Below are positions 11,111-21,545 of a stretch of 64,000 bases of DNA, one piece after another (the first letter of the stretch is position 1; every line of letters starts with the position of its first letter). Source of the DNA: Molossus alvarezi (taxonomy: Eukaryota > Chordata > Mammalia > Chiroptera > Molossidae); NCBI GenBank assembly GCA_037176705.1, contig CM073895.1:5356551-5420550 (forward strand). The letters run 5' to 3'. The position numbers were made by a program, and so were the translations under genes. Under the pieces are notes generated by a model. The model saw nothing but the letters and a program-made list of their open reading frames with translations, had not been told where the DNA came from and searched no databases.

Positions 11111-14100
11111 TTGATGTGATGATGTAAGAGAGACACCTGATTGGCTGCCTCCCACACGACCCTGACTAAGGCCGGGTATTGAACCTGCAACCTAGGGGCA
11201 TGCCCTTGATGGAGAATCAAACCCACAAGCCTTCGGTCCTCAGGCCAGCGCTCCAGCCGCTGAGCCACCGGCTAGGGCTGCAGGCAAATGTTAATATCCT
11301 GTTTTCTGACTGCCTAACATCAGTGCTCACGCCCGTCCTGGGGCCTGATGAAGGGACCTGAAGGGACCCTGGAAGTTTCTCCTGGGAGTTCAGCTCAGGT
11401 CTTCCTCGGATAAGTGTAACCGTTTCCATCTGGGTCCCTGACTTGAAGGGACCCTGAAAGTCTCTCCTGGGAGTTCAGCTCAGGTCTTCCCAGATACGTT
11501 TAACCGTTTCCGTCTGGGTCCCTGACTTGTGTTCTAAGAAGAGCTGTCCTGTAGTGTGTCCCTGAGAAGCATTCAAATAGAAAGCCTCCCGTGGCCGCTC
11601 TTAGAAAGGCAGGTAGGTGGTGGCTTCAGGAACTGATGAGAGGTGTCCCTCCTCACAAGAATTCGCTGCCACATGACCCCAGCGTTTTCAGACCCCAACA
11701 GAAATTGGTGAATGTCCTACCTGCTCATTTCACATACCTGACCACCACTCTCCCTTCCTTCCATAAAAGGAACCACTTTTAAACTCTCTTTTTGTTGAAA
11801 TAAAGCTATTTGTAAGATCTCTGTTGTGACCCTCACATGCTAATAGCTCTTTGGTGTTGTTTTACTGCCCAAGCCCCCTGGTGGACCATAGGCTGTACAG
11901 AAGGGTGAGTTTAGCTGCCTGCTAGCCAGTTTACTTTACCTTCCATTTTCAATATTTTGCTTTTTGCTTGCTTGCATGGGGCTGCAGCCTAGGTATGCCA
12001 GTAAGTTCCACATCCATTGAATGAAATAAGATACAAGTCAAACTAACCCTAGTTACTAACATGCTACTTGATACAAACAGTCACGAACAGTGGACGTCAA
12101 TGCATGAGTAGTGGAAGGGAGGACCTTGGAAAGCGCCACAGGGCATGCGGCGAGCCGGGCGGGAGCAGACACAGGGCCGGCGGCCCAGGGTGAAATCCAC
12201 AGGCTGCACCGAGACAACGTGAAGCAGGTGGCTCGTGGCGATGGAGGCCGTTTGCCACGCGAAATGTCCTCATCTGCTGTGTCCAAATTTCAATGCAAGA
12301 GGGCTCCCTCGGTGGTATTGGCTTTTTTATTTTTATTTTTTAACTACTCTATTTCTTGTTTAGAATGACTGTTTCCCGGTCACCCTGTCCCTAGAGTTTT
12401 ATTTTCTAAGCCTCCTTTTCCCTGGTGCTGTGAGGTAAGTCAGAACACAGCCGGCCCTGCCCAGAGTCAGCCTGGGGCATTCACTGGGGAATAGTGAGCA
12501 GGCTGACCTGCAGCGTGCGAGGGCAAAGCCAAACAGAGATCACGTGGAAGTGCTTAACTCTGGGTCCTGCGCTGCAGGGACCAGGGGATGTGCCCCTCGC
12601 CTGTGTTTTAAAGAAATGGTAATGGCCAGGTTTCCGTCGATTGTAGTCGGGGGATGCTCATCTGTCAGCAGGCACAGGGGTGAGTCTCAGCCAGATGGGA
12701 CTTGAACACATCTTAAGTGATAATAAAGGATTTCGTGCCAGAAAACTGCTCTAAAAACCAGGAATAGACTTCACCACGTGCAGACTCGAATGTAGATTAA
12801 TTTGTCAGCTTTTGCCTCACACGAAGTCCTATGAGAAGACGTCCCCAAAATGTAACATGGGGGTTGCCTGTCCGCACCCCTCAGCTGACACTCAGCTTGC
12901 TGTAGTTATTGTAAGATTTCTGAGAAAAGCGTACACTTCAGAAAACCTGAAACTTCTGTTTCTGGAGATAACGTTCCCCATCGAACTACACTTATGTCAA
13001 TGCTAATGTTCATTTATTATATTTTAAGCCAACGGTCAACAGACGTTTTCTTAAAAGGCCATACAGTTTCTATGGCAACCATCAGCTCTACCCTTGTAGC
13101 CTGAAAGCAGCCAGACAGTTTATAAACGAGTGGTGTGGCCCTTTAACAAGACTTCATTTACCCAGATGTGCCCTGCGCTGGGTTTGGCCACAGGCCGCAG
13201 CTTGCCACCTTACAATAATAGGAGAATTGAGTTTGTAGAAATTCTGCCTAATCCAAGACCTAATTTTTATAAAAGAGTTAAAGTCTCACCTATTTAAAAC
13301 TATGGATATTTGGTGAAGGGAACATTTGTTTGAAAAAAATAAATACAGCAGCTACACTCTTTTGTAAATTTAACCAGTTAGTTCTCTTTCGAATTAGGCG
13401 CTTGAAATGGTTGGGGTCCCACGCGTAGAGCTGGCTGGGAGATGCCTGGGTTTGAAGGAGGAGGAACGGGGATACAGAACTCCATTTCTCTCTCTCTGTC
13501 ACCCTCTGCATACATAAGTAAGATTCCCATTTTAACAATTTTCCAAGAGAGCAGGTGCGTGCCCCATCTTCAGTTTACCTGGAGTCACTCCCTCATGCAT
13601 GGACGTGGTCCGATCCGCCTGCCGCAGGGAGCCAGCGTTTCAGGACACACGGTTACCTGTGCGCTTCCGAAGCTTGTTCGCTTGGTGCGTGACCGTTTTT
13701 AAGACCTCATGTTCCAAAGGCGCCTTTCAGTGCCAACTAGCTCCACCTTAATTTCTTAAGTGCCTACCTCATTCTTTTGTGAGCTCCTGAAAATCCTCCT
13801 CCGAAGGTGGAATTTCACAGCATCCTCAGGCCTCTGCGTCTTTGGGGAGTTGGAGAGAGAGGAGCGGAGAAGCTTCACGGGTCCTTCTAGAATGGTCTTA
13901 TTTGTCTAACTGTGTGCTTGGAGGAGGAGCTGGCCTCTGGCTTTGTCTAATTACCTGTGCGATCTCTCTCCCTCTTTGTTCATGGAGAAGTCACAGTGAC
14001 GCCCCCTCTTGTGGTCCCCAAGTTGAAATTGCTCTTGGGGGCAGAGCATTCTCTGAGGAGAATTCATATCCCTGGAATTTATGTCAAAGAAAATAATACA

Positions 14101-17100
14101 CTTACTTTATTCATTGATGAAGCATTTAAGACATTTAAAGTTTACACAAGAAAAGAAATATTTGAAAACTTAATTACATTTCATGGCTCAATGTTTGTAA
14201 AACACTCTGTGACCCCAGCTCCTAGGTCAGTGAAACAGAAGGCTACCTGGGAAGGTGGGCCATGCCAGGCTTCAGGGTGAAGCTAAGAAGAAGCACCGAA
14301 TACTCTTCATTGAGCCCAGCTTTTAAAATATATATATTTTTATTGAAATTTTTTTTAAAAGAGAGAAAAACATTCATATGAGAAAGACACATCGATTGGC
14401 TGCCTCCTGCACGCCCCCTACTGGGGATCAAGCCCACAACCCAAGCATGTGCCCTGACTGGGAATCGAACCGGGACCTCTCAGTCCCTGGGACGATGCTA
14501 ATCCACTGAGCCACGCCAGCGGGGCAAACCCAGCTTTTTTCCTGTAGGCTCAGCCCCTCATGTACCCAACACCTTAAAATGGAGTTTCCAGATTCTAGAT
14601 ACCGTCCTAGGGGCGTGTTTTGTCTCGGACACCATCACTGTCCATTTCAGAGAATGCTTCTTGGATTCGAATCAACAGCGTGCATCGCTTTCCTAGCTAA
14701 CTCGGCTGTCACCTGACTTTGGCAGATGACTGGCTTGCTGGGGCCGAAGACGTTTCTCGCGCCCGCTGAGAGCAGCACTCCCCGCGGGGTGTCAGGGTGT
14801 GCGATCACGGTCCTCCCTTTATAGCGGAAAACCAGGCCCCACGTGGGGGAGGAAGCAGTCGACAACAGACTCACGGAACCACTCATCCTCAGGGCGCGGG
14901 CACGAAAAAGGACGATGCTCCTTTTCTGGTTAGAAACGGCCCCCACTACTCTCTCTCCAGGACGGTTCTTGTTCTGTGTGTGTGAGAAAGTGTTCTCACA
15001 GGTCAGGGAGACTACTCTCTGAAAAGCCATTCTCAGACGGATTCGTCTTCCCCCACGCGAGACAGTAGTTCTGCGAGAGGGCTTTATTAACCTGTCCCAG
15101 TCACGACAAGTGTTATTACAAACAGTGGGAATCCTGGTACTGAAATAGCCTCTTTCTTGGAAATTGCTGGCTTAGTTATTTATCCACATTCAGTAAAGGT
15201 GGGTGAAGCCATCCTACTGAAATCAGAACCCCAGCTGGGGGAAGAAAGGGTGATACTTCTCGGGCACACACTTTTAAGGCACACATTTTTCTCTGTATAT
15301 GACAATTGAGTTTCCAGGCACTTGGCCAGAGGCTGCCGTTACCTTAGTAACTGGTGATCTCAGTGCTGAGCCCTGAGAGTGGCCCTGTGGGGTGTCTCCA
15401 GTGGGCAGCACCATGCCCTGCTCGTACTTTTGCTGTGAAATATAACCCTTTGTGCAAGGGCAGCCCTCCGGCAATGCCTCCAGAGTAGACTGTTGACCGA
15501 GAGAAGCAAGCGGGCTCCAGGCTGGCCGTTGTGAGATCACACACCTTCAGCTACATCTGATGGGAGGTGCAGGGCCCCAGTGGCCCGTCCTAGGCAGCGC
15601 GGAGTAGGAGCTGAATGTGGGATGTGTCGTCACGGGTGTAACTTAAATCTGAATTTTGTCTCGCTTGCCTCTTTTAGGGAATGAATATTTTTGGAACACA
15701 GTGGTGTGTGTTAAATTGCAGACGACATGCTCTGTGTCATTCTTATCGGGCCTCTCTGTCTTTTTTGTTTTGCGACCCAAATGAGATTTCTGGAAAATGG
15801 CAAGACCTCTCTTTTCCTAAATTCCCCACAAGCTGTTGCAGCTCTCAGAGCAACAGGTAACACATCAGAAAGCCGCACCGGGCTGCCCTGAATCTGACGT
15901 CCCGCATCGCGAGAAAACACTGCTGACAGCCACGGACCATGACACATTTCTCTGGCTGAGCGCTGCCCAGTGGATGTGACGAGCAGCTTTGCCTATGCTT
16001 TACCCATGAGCCATTGTTTGCCACAGTTGCCGAAGCAGGCCTACTTCATTGATCCATAATTTATCATTGGACGTCTGATGGATATAAACCCTGTGGGCTT
16101 TTGCTGGCTTTCAGTGCTGTTGCTTATACATCACTTCAGTACATTCTGATGCAACTTTCTTTTTTTGGTTGAGACAGCAACAATCTCCCAAAGGGGGGTA
16201 TCTTTAGCCTAGAATGCTTGGGGGAAATCCTGGGGTTGTCTTTCCTCTTAATAGTTGAATGGTCACAGGTCAAAGTCTTGCTGTCCGAATTCCCTTAATT
16301 GCAAGCCACTCGTGTGAGCACAGGTTTCTGAGTCACTGCTGGGCAGTTCGGTGGTGTGGTCCTTGCCGCTGTCCTTGGTAGTACCAGCCCTGTGCCTCTG
16401 GAAGCCGGAGAGTCCTCTGTGCATGGTCCTTACAACCTAGGAAGACTGCTTTGCTGTCTTCTGCGTAATGAAATTCAGAAGTGAGTGTGATTACAGTAGG
16501 ATGTGTTTTTAGATAACCTGGACACTCACTCTCAAGTTCACTTCTTGGCACCGAATGAATCTGTTATAATTCCTTGAGAACCGAAACTCCATAACCCTGA
16601 GCTGAATCTGTGCAGCCCAGCCCAGGGGAAGTGTGTTGAACACCTGTAGTCTAAGTCCTGTGGACACGGTGACCATAGGTACTGGAGTTTCTAGTGTCAT
16701 TCCAATTCAAAAATTCTGGTTTATGTTTACCAAGTCTGCATACCGAAAGATATGCTGACCGTACAGGTAATGTGAATGAAACCAGTTCGATCGATTGATT
16801 TTGGTTTTGATTTTATAAAATTGATTTTTTTTCCCCTTCACTGACTTTTTCAGTGATTTTTTTAAAATGTCATGTCAATACAACATTTGTAACACATAGT
16901 AGTAGTAACAGGTAGATAGAAAACACACTTTTTCCCCCAAAGAATGACAAGCACAGATAATTATATTACGAACGGGGCACGTGCTCATTACAGCACATTC
17001 TGGAAATACAAAGAAGCAAGCAGAGTCGCCAGACAGTACCCCTGGAACTTCTGCCGTGGGTCCTTCTTGTGGATATAGTTGTGGTTAACCCACGCGTTTT

Positions 17101-20100
17101 AGTGATCATTCACGCCTTGACTAAGACAAAGCAGCAACAGATTTCTGTGACTGTCAGAAACACTCTGATTTGAAAAATCTCCTCCTTAGAATTTAACAGA
17201 AAGTCTAGTACTGGATGCTGTTCCAAACCACTTCAGTAGTAGAATTTGTTGTTTTCGGTTTCTTTGGAGGCAAAGTAACACCCAAACGTATTTTATTGGA
17301 CTGACATTTGATTTAAAACAAAATAAAACAAAACAAAAGATAAGTACTTTTTATGGGAAGGTACTTTTTCCCCTCTAAAACACTAATAAAATCAACATAC
17401 AAAGGATGACATTTCAGAACTGAGAAAATGTCATTGTTGTCATTGGTTTTCAACAACATACTTATCTCAGGCCATGGAAATTTTCCAAATGCGTATTTTC
17501 TACCAAGTCTTTTGGAAAAACCAATAAAATAAGAACTTGAAAAAAATAAACATTATCTTGTTATCCTGAGATACTGGAGGCGCAGGGTAGCTTCAGCTCC
17601 CTGCTGCCACCCGTTAATGAGATCACTGGGCGCAGGCTGCCCTAGCCCTATGAATCCCTGGTTTTCCGTTTACAGATCGGAGAGAATGGTGATGTCGTGA
17701 GGACTAAAGTTATCCTTTAATGATTTTCTGTTTAAAAAAATACCCATGCCACGTGAGTCATTCCGATGTCACTGATAATGCCAGTACACTGAGCACCTCA
17801 GCACGAAACTAAGAACTGAATTCTCTACTTCATCTCGTGAGTTAAGTGTGTATGGAAATCTCTCTGAAAACCTCCACGTCCCCTCTTCCTGCATAGACTG
17901 CTGTGGCCTCTCTGTGCAGTGAGGCGCCTCCCTCCTTAACTGGGTGTGTGAGGCTGTTGCTAGATTTATAGCCAAGTACTTACACAGCAACTTAGAACCC
18001 TGATGAAAACTTAGTTGACTATTTTATTTTATTTATTTTTATCCTCACCTTAGGACATTTTTGCATTCATCTTTAGATAGAGCAGGAGGGAGAGAGAGAG
18101 AGAGAGAGAGAGGAACATCAATGTGAAAGGGACACATCGAGTGGTTGCCACCCATATGGCCCCAACCGGGGCCGGGGATGAACAGCAACCGAGGTACATG
18201 CCCTTAGTGGGAACCGAACCTGGGTCTCTGGACCACGGGCCGACACTCTGACCGCTGAGCCAAATCGGCCAGGGCCTTAGTTGACTTTTTAATTAGTTCG
18301 GAAAGAAACTGCAAAAACCAATGTGACCATTTTAGCTAAAAGAAAAACGTTTAGGTTATACCCACCATGACCATCTGGCAACAGTCTCTGGTATGAAACT
18401 GTACAAAACATTTCTGAATCTAAGTTGCTCTCCTTTTATTTCATCTCAGTGATGAACTTAATATTTTGAAAACTTTCCTGTTTCACTCTAGAAAAGTCGT
18501 GAACGGCTTTCTTTGTCTTTATGCTGTCAGGTTTTGAGTTGAGAAGTCTTCAAACTCTGCAGCCCTCAGTGACGGCGTCACTGGCGGACACGCGAGGGAG
18601 TCCTGCACTAGAGAGACAGTGTAGCACTCGAAGGAGCATGCACATCTCGCCCTGATGCAGCAGAGGGTCTGCACAGGCGCAGGCGCACTGCATGCCCGGA
18701 AGTACATGTGGGATCACTGCATGCCTTGCATTTCTCCAGCCAAAGAGCTGCTAGTATAGACATTGCATGTTTAAAAATTGAACACAGAATATGGCATGTT
18801 TCAATTTTTAAAAAGCCATTTACTTACCAAGTCTGCATGTCCAAAAGTAGGGACCTAGAATAATGCACAACTCAGGACGGTAATATCCAAAGTACCCGAA
18901 CATTTAATCCATGGTATATTCAGTTATAAAATTTAAAACCAAATAATACCTGGATGCAGTTACGAACACAGCAGTGGTTTCTAAGTGTAGCTGTTAAGAA
19001 AGAAGGATTTGAGCGTTGTTGAAGATACACGGTTTGATCAAGCTGGGCTTGCTGAAGTTCAATCAGACAAACAAGCAAGACTGCAAACATCGTCAGTCTT
19101 TTTCATATTAATGATGGTAGAACGATACAGCTTTTGTTTCTGAGGGAGAGCATCTTCTCTTTGAAGAGATTATATCAACTTTGCAGAATACTGAGAGGAT
19201 TCCGCACAGAGGGAGTGAAGACAGGCGTCTCCTTGAGTTGCTGTGACAGCATCAGTGCCATCCCCTCGAGTCCCAGCCCGTGTGCCACAGTAACTCGTCA
19301 CCCACTCGAATTTATCAGGGCAGCAAACTAGCGTTTGCTTGACAATAAAATTTGAATTGACCGGTCTCACGGCAGATGACAGGAAAGACATTACTCTTGG
19401 GAATCAGAAACGATTCAGGAACTGTCTACCTCTGTCCAGGCCCGTATTAGAGAAACAAGCCGGACTCCCTGTCACGCTGCTGGAGGAGCTGCCCCTTCTG
19501 CTTGGTTACAGTCACCCTCCACACCCACCCCACGTTTGGGAAACATGTTATCTAGGACGTGCGGTGCTGTGAGCTGTGACACGCGGCGTGCACTCGCCTC
19601 AGCAGCGGGACCCTGTCACACGGGCACGCGATCACTGCAACGTTCAGGCAGGGCCGTGACGAGTCGGGCACGAGAACCCTTCTCACACCTTACAGCCTCT
19701 GCCCTGGCCCGGCCTCTGCATCGGGAGGCACAGTAAGACACCAAGGCAAATTTCTATATTAAAAAATATAGACTGGAAGTGGCCGTTAGCAAATCATTTG
19801 CTGATACGCACTTTCCATGACTTGATAACAATTTCATTTAAACTTGGTTACCACACTGTGTTTGATCACTGGAACGAAGTACCTTTATATGCCCTGCACC
19901 CTAGAGCCATACCCCGGGGGGCCCTGGAGAAAGTAACCAGCACATCTCTTAAAGCCACAATGTGGGATAGGAGGCGAGTCAGGAATCTGAAAACCAGAAA
20001 GACTCCACGTGAGTGAACCCAGAGCTGCGCAGGTGTAAGAGCAGGTCAAGCCATCTAACGAGCTTGAGTCTGTGAGTGAAGGTAGGTAGTTCATGTCCTA

Positions 20101-20572
20101 GGTCTGTCAGAATATACATAAATGGGTGTGCAGTTTCCCGAACTTGCAGCGCATGGAGTTACAGGGCATTGATGGTGACCCGCCAGGCCAAAAAGAAAGT
20201 TATTTGAAGCATGTTATTGTTACACTTGGCACAACGCAGCAGGTTTCGGTTTTGCTTTGTGTTCAGAGCACATGCTGGCAGAGCCAGGTCTCAGGAAGGG
20301 CCTCGTCTTCTCCTTTGAGTGTTTCCCCCTGGCAGTTAAACAGGAGTTTCTTTTGCCATCGATCCTCAATGGTCTTTGTCTTTTTCTTTATTTCCTTTTG
20401 TTTATTTATTTATTTTTTACTTCAAAGGGAATGATAATGTCCTTTCCTGGATTTGGTCAGTTTCACTATATAGTTATCACCTGGTATTTTGTTTTGTTTC
20501 TTTTCCAGAGTGAAAGAATTGAAAAAGGCCAAGGAACTTGAAGACATACAGCAGCATCCCTTAGCAATGTGA
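2807..20572 (+). CDS. CAMTA1: CAMTA1 C-terminal coding region (8 exons, 5' partial)
   Basis: Calmodulin-binding transcription activator 1, a nuclear transcription factor rich in brain. The CG-1 DNA-binding, TIG and ankyrin parts lie upstream of the window; here is the C-terminal 286 residues. Exons: 2807-2994, 3798-4044, 4797-4868, 6535-6555, 7864-8057, 8729-8803, optional 11874-11904, and 20509 to a stop at 20541 or 20572. All borders are GT-AG and phases join without a break. The product holds IQ-type helices (AARLVQTAFRKYK, AAVIQRCYRKYK, AAILIQSKFRSYY, AAVLIQKYYRSYK) followed by a basic QDQAARKIMRFLRRCRH segment, expected to bind calmodulin. Identity rests on matching the known mammalian CAMTA1 C-terminus, including both known tail forms. 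CAMTA2 is excluded by these tails and by the VAMP3-PER3 neighbours. Confidence 0.96.
3029..3352 (+). mobile_element. Ves SINE with expanded CT tract
   Basis: Starts GCCCTGGCCAGCGTGGCTCA only 35 bp after a CAMTA1 donor site and ends CTCTAAAAAATCAATAG. The long middle is the expanded pyrimidine tract. Confidence 0.85.
3190..3335 (+). repeat. Expanded CT-rich tract in a SINE
   Basis: About 145 bases of CTCTCT/CCCTCTCT sequence, several times longer than the pyrimidine tract of other Ves copies here, so it has grown after insertion. It makes spurious Ser/Leu-rich ORFs on the plus strand and Arg/Glu-rich ones on the minus. Confidence 0.85.
3798..4044 (+). CDS. CAMTA1: CAMTA1 exon, 247 nt, first IQ motif
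   Basis: Acceptor ATTTCAG ends at 3797; donor GTAGAG starts at 4045. The first base completes the split AGG, then 82 codons follow. The middle is Ser/Pro/Thr rich (NEPLTPSSNTSLSP, FLSASTSEKVENEF), and the end forms the first IQ helix, YEAARLVQTAFRKYK. The exon closes in phase 0, so the following 72-nt and 21-nt exons are both frame-neutral cassettes. Confidence 0.95.
4045..4796 (+). other. CAMTA1 intron, 752 bp
   Basis: No repeat or gene recognised. ORFs of up to 117 codons on both strands have no family resemblance. Confidence 0.6.
4797..4868 (+). CDS. CAMTA1: CAMTA1 exon, 72 nt, second IQ motif
   Basis: Twenty-four codons from GRPLREQQE to CYRKYKQ, flanked by CCCTCAG (acceptor) and GTAAAC (donor). 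VAAAVIQRCYRKYK is a clear IQ-type calmodulin-binding helix. Length divisible by three and phase 0 at both ends mean skipping it would remove one IQ motif without changing frame. Confidence 0.95.
5574..5806 (-). mobile_element. Ves1-type SINE
   Basis: Begins TCCTCACCCAAGGATATTTT and ends GAGCCAAATGAGCCAGGG. Near-matching GATTGAGTTTTG-like direct repeats flank it. Confidence 0.85.
6153..6168 (+). promoter_or_regulatory. Weaker CTCF-like motif
   Basis: GAGGCAGGGGGCGCTG matches 13 of 16 positions of the common CTCF core. It lies on the opposite strand to the 9209 site, so the two, if used, would diverge around the IQ exons. Confidence 0.3.
6535..6555 (+). CDS. CAMTA1: CAMTA1 21-nt microexon (LTWIALK)
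   Basis: Seven codons, LTWIALK, between a pyrimidine-rich acceptor (TTTCTCCCCAAAG) and donor GTAATG. The same peptide is known between the second and third IQ motifs in mammalian CAMTA1. It is frame-neutral, so inclusion inserts seven residues, one with a Trp, between IQ helices. Far too short to be found as an ORF; it was located by the peptide and the splice signals. Confidence 0.9.
6556..7863 (+). other. CAMTA1 intron after the 21-nt microexon
   Basis: About 1.3 kb without a recognised repeat, which is unusual for this window and may mean conserved splicing signals. Confidence 0.5.
7864..8057 (+). CDS. CAMTA1: CAMTA1 exon, 194 nt, third and fourth IQ motifs
   Basis: Starts after TCCCCGCAG with YALYKKMTQAAILIQSKF and ends QQRL plus two bases of a split Arg codon before donor GTGGGC. 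It holds two back-to-back IQ helices (ILIQSKFRSYYEQKK and VLIQKYYRSYKKCGK) and a third amphipathic stretch, RRTAVIVQQRLR. This is the densest calmodulin-binding part of the protein in the window. Confidence 0.96.
8729..8803 (+). CDS. CAMTA1: CAMTA1 exon, 75 nt, basic C-terminal helix
   Basis: Acceptor GGCTTTTTTCAG ends at 8728; donor GTAGGT starts at 8804. It encodes SSLLTKKQDQAARKIMRF through RRCRH and ends with AG of a codon completed by either of two downstream exons. Joined to 20509 this becomes AGA (Arg); joined to 11874 it becomes AGC (Ser). It is therefore the branch point of the two C-terminal isoforms. Confidence 0.95.
9209..9222 (-). promoter_or_regulatory. CTCF-type motif
   Basis: On the minus strand reads CCAGCAGAGGGCGC, a full match to the CTCF core consensus, outside any recognised SINE. 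Confidence 0.5.
10432..10661 (-). mobile_element. Ves1-type SINE
   Basis: AATCCTCACCTGAGGACATT at the left end and GGGCCAAACCGGCCAGGGG at the right. Full length. Confidence 0.85.
10985..11278 (-). mobile_element. Ves1-type SINE with (GA)n expansion
   Basis: Perfect target duplication TGCAGGCAAAT at 10974-10984 and 11279-11289. An uninterrupted GA run at about 11060-11104 replaces the usual short purine tract. Confidence 0.9.
11360..11529 (+). repeat. 85-bp tandem duplication, two copies
   Basis: GAAGGGACCCTG starts at 11360 and again at 11445; both copies continue through CTCCTGGGAGTTCAGCTCAG and end at CTGGGTCCCTGACTT with few differences. It lies about 345 bases upstream of the 31-nt CAMTA1 microexon. 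Confidence 0.85.
11874..11904 (+). CDS. CAMTA1: CAMTA1 31-nt frame-shifting microexon (SPLVDHRLYRR)
   Basis: Preceded by TTTTACTGCCCAAG and followed by a consensus donor GTGAGT. With AG from 8803 it encodes SPLVDHRLYRR. The human counterpart, recalled from the reference isoform, reads SPLVDHRLYKR, so a Lys-to-Arg change is likely here. Its length is not a multiple of three, so inclusion moves the last exon into another frame (stop at 20541). A UGC triplet six bases before the exon matches the motif bound by the neuronal microexon factor SRRM4; neuronal use is inferred. Confidence 0.88.
13025..13215 (+). mobile_element. Ancient hAT-Charlie-type relic
   Basis: Contains AAAAGGCCATACAGTTTCTA, CCTTGTAGCCTGAAAGCAGC and GGGTTTGGCCACAGGCC, matching a widespread eutherian non-autonomous hAT family whose exact name I cannot fix. 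Internally deleted and diverged. Confidence 0.5.
14335..14526 (-). mobile_element. Ves2-type SINE
   Basis: Flanked by CCCAGCTTTT on both sides. Contains GCACGCCCCCTACTGGGGAT, whose reverse strand is a CTCF-like match (see findings). Confidence 0.85.
18027..18275 (-). mobile_element. Ves1-type SINE
   Basis: Flanked by CTTAGTTGACT repeats. Ends GAGCCAAATCGGCCAGGGC. The inner GA run is about 20 bases. Confidence 0.9.
20509..20572 (+). CDS. CAMTA1: CAMTA1 terminal coding exon, two reading frames
   Basis: Acceptor TTTCTTTTCCAG ends at 20508. Joined directly to 8803, the exon reads RVKELKKAKELED..HPLAM and stops at TGA 20570-20572. Joined to the 31-nt microexon, it reads SERIEKGQGT and stops at TGA 20539-20541. 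Both ends match known mammalian CAMTA1 isoforms. Bases 20509-20541 are therefore translated in two frames. The rest of the exon is 3' UTR. Confidence 0.93.
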
Positions 20573-20627
20573 CATTGCTTTTCAGACTGTTTTCATTTCT
20601 GTTTTTAGCAGAGACACGCAACAACAC

Positions 20628-20654
20628 ACATGCGCGCGCGCACGCATACACATG

Positions 20655-20681
<27 letters not shown>
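20628..20681 (+). repeat. (CA)n / (CG)n microsatellite in CAMTA1 3' UTR
   Basis: CA-rich alternating tract with an inner GCGCGCGCGCAC run, about 55 bases after the longer stop codon. Alternating purine-pyrimidine sequence of this sort can adopt Z-DNA form. Confidence 0.85.
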
Positions 20682-20686
<5 letters not shown>

Positions 20687-20748
20687 CTCTGCAGTTTTGG
20701 GGCGATCAGCTGCAGGATTTTAACAGGAATGTTTTGGTCATTGCATTT

Positions 20749-20755
20749 GCACTTT
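20749..20755 (+). promoter_or_regulatory. miR-17-family seed match in CAMTA1 3' UTR
   Basis: GCACTTT pairs with the seed of miR-17/20/93/106. CAMTA1 has been reported as a target of this family, which is why the match is listed. A 7-base match occurs often by chance, so conservation is needed. Confidence 0.4.
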
Positions 20756-21325
20756 CATGGACAACTTTTAATTTGATCAGCAAGACATCTTGGAACTCAA
20801 TCTTCTGTTGGATCATGGGAAAACAAAACACCGCGAAGAATCGAAAGAGGCTTCTTCCTCTGGGGAAGAAGCCGTTTTCCTTCTCACATAGGGCTGTATT
20901 CAAACATCGTGTGGAACTGTACAAATATTTATACCAAAAATATAGATAAGAAAAGGTGGGGATGCACTAGCAACAAGAGAACGCTGTTCCCGCACCTGTC
21001 AATTACTTCCAGGAAGCTGAATCTTTGGGATTCATTGTCAGTGGAGGGCTTAGATCATACAAATCTTTATTGGGTCCGTGTGTTCTCATTTCCTTCACTG
21101 TTTTATTTTGTTTTTGTTTTAATCTCTACAGCACACTTAATGCAACTTTTAAAATCTGCAGGTTTTGAATGTCTTGTGGAAATTTTGCAGAGGGGCGGGT
21201 GTGTGGCAAACGGGTAACGCATGGGAAATAACGAGAAACCGCTTCCAGAGTTAACATTTATTTCCTTGTCCCCACCACCTCCCAAGAACCTGCGAATAAT
21301 CATCGTGTCCCTTTTCTCATGTTCA

Positions 21326-21333
21326 GCACTTTA
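21326..21333 (+). promoter_or_regulatory. miR-17-family 8-mer site in CAMTA1 3' UTR
   Basis: GCACTTTA is the full 8-mer form of the miR-17-family target site, in AT-rich flanks that favour access. It is the stronger of two such sites in this UTR. Confidence 0.45.
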
Positions 21334-21545
21334 ATTTTTTTGCCTTACTTTCATGTGCAATGAGAATTTCTTAGAGAATTGGTAAAGCATGTAGCTTTTC
21401 CTAGTGACCTTGGAAAGTGTAGTCATTCTAAGGAATCATGAACCTTGCCTGGACATCTGCCACCTAAAAGATCAGTGTGGTGCTGCGTTCTGGCCAGTAA
21501 ATCCCATATTTTTGGCTATATCTCATCCAAACGGAGCAGTTTCTG

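Larger units (their letters stand above)
8804..11873 (+). other. CAMTA1 intron before the 31-nt microexon
   Basis: Carries two minus-strand Ves SINEs (10432, 10985), an 85-bp tandem duplication (11360) and a CTCF-type motif (9209). No gene seen. Confidence 0.6.
11905..20508 (+). other. CAMTA1 last intron, 8.6 kb
   Basis: Few repeats for its size: a hAT-type relic (about 13025), SINEs at 14335 and 18027, and AT-rich stretches around 16790-17560. Small ORFs have no recognisable product. Confidence 0.65.
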
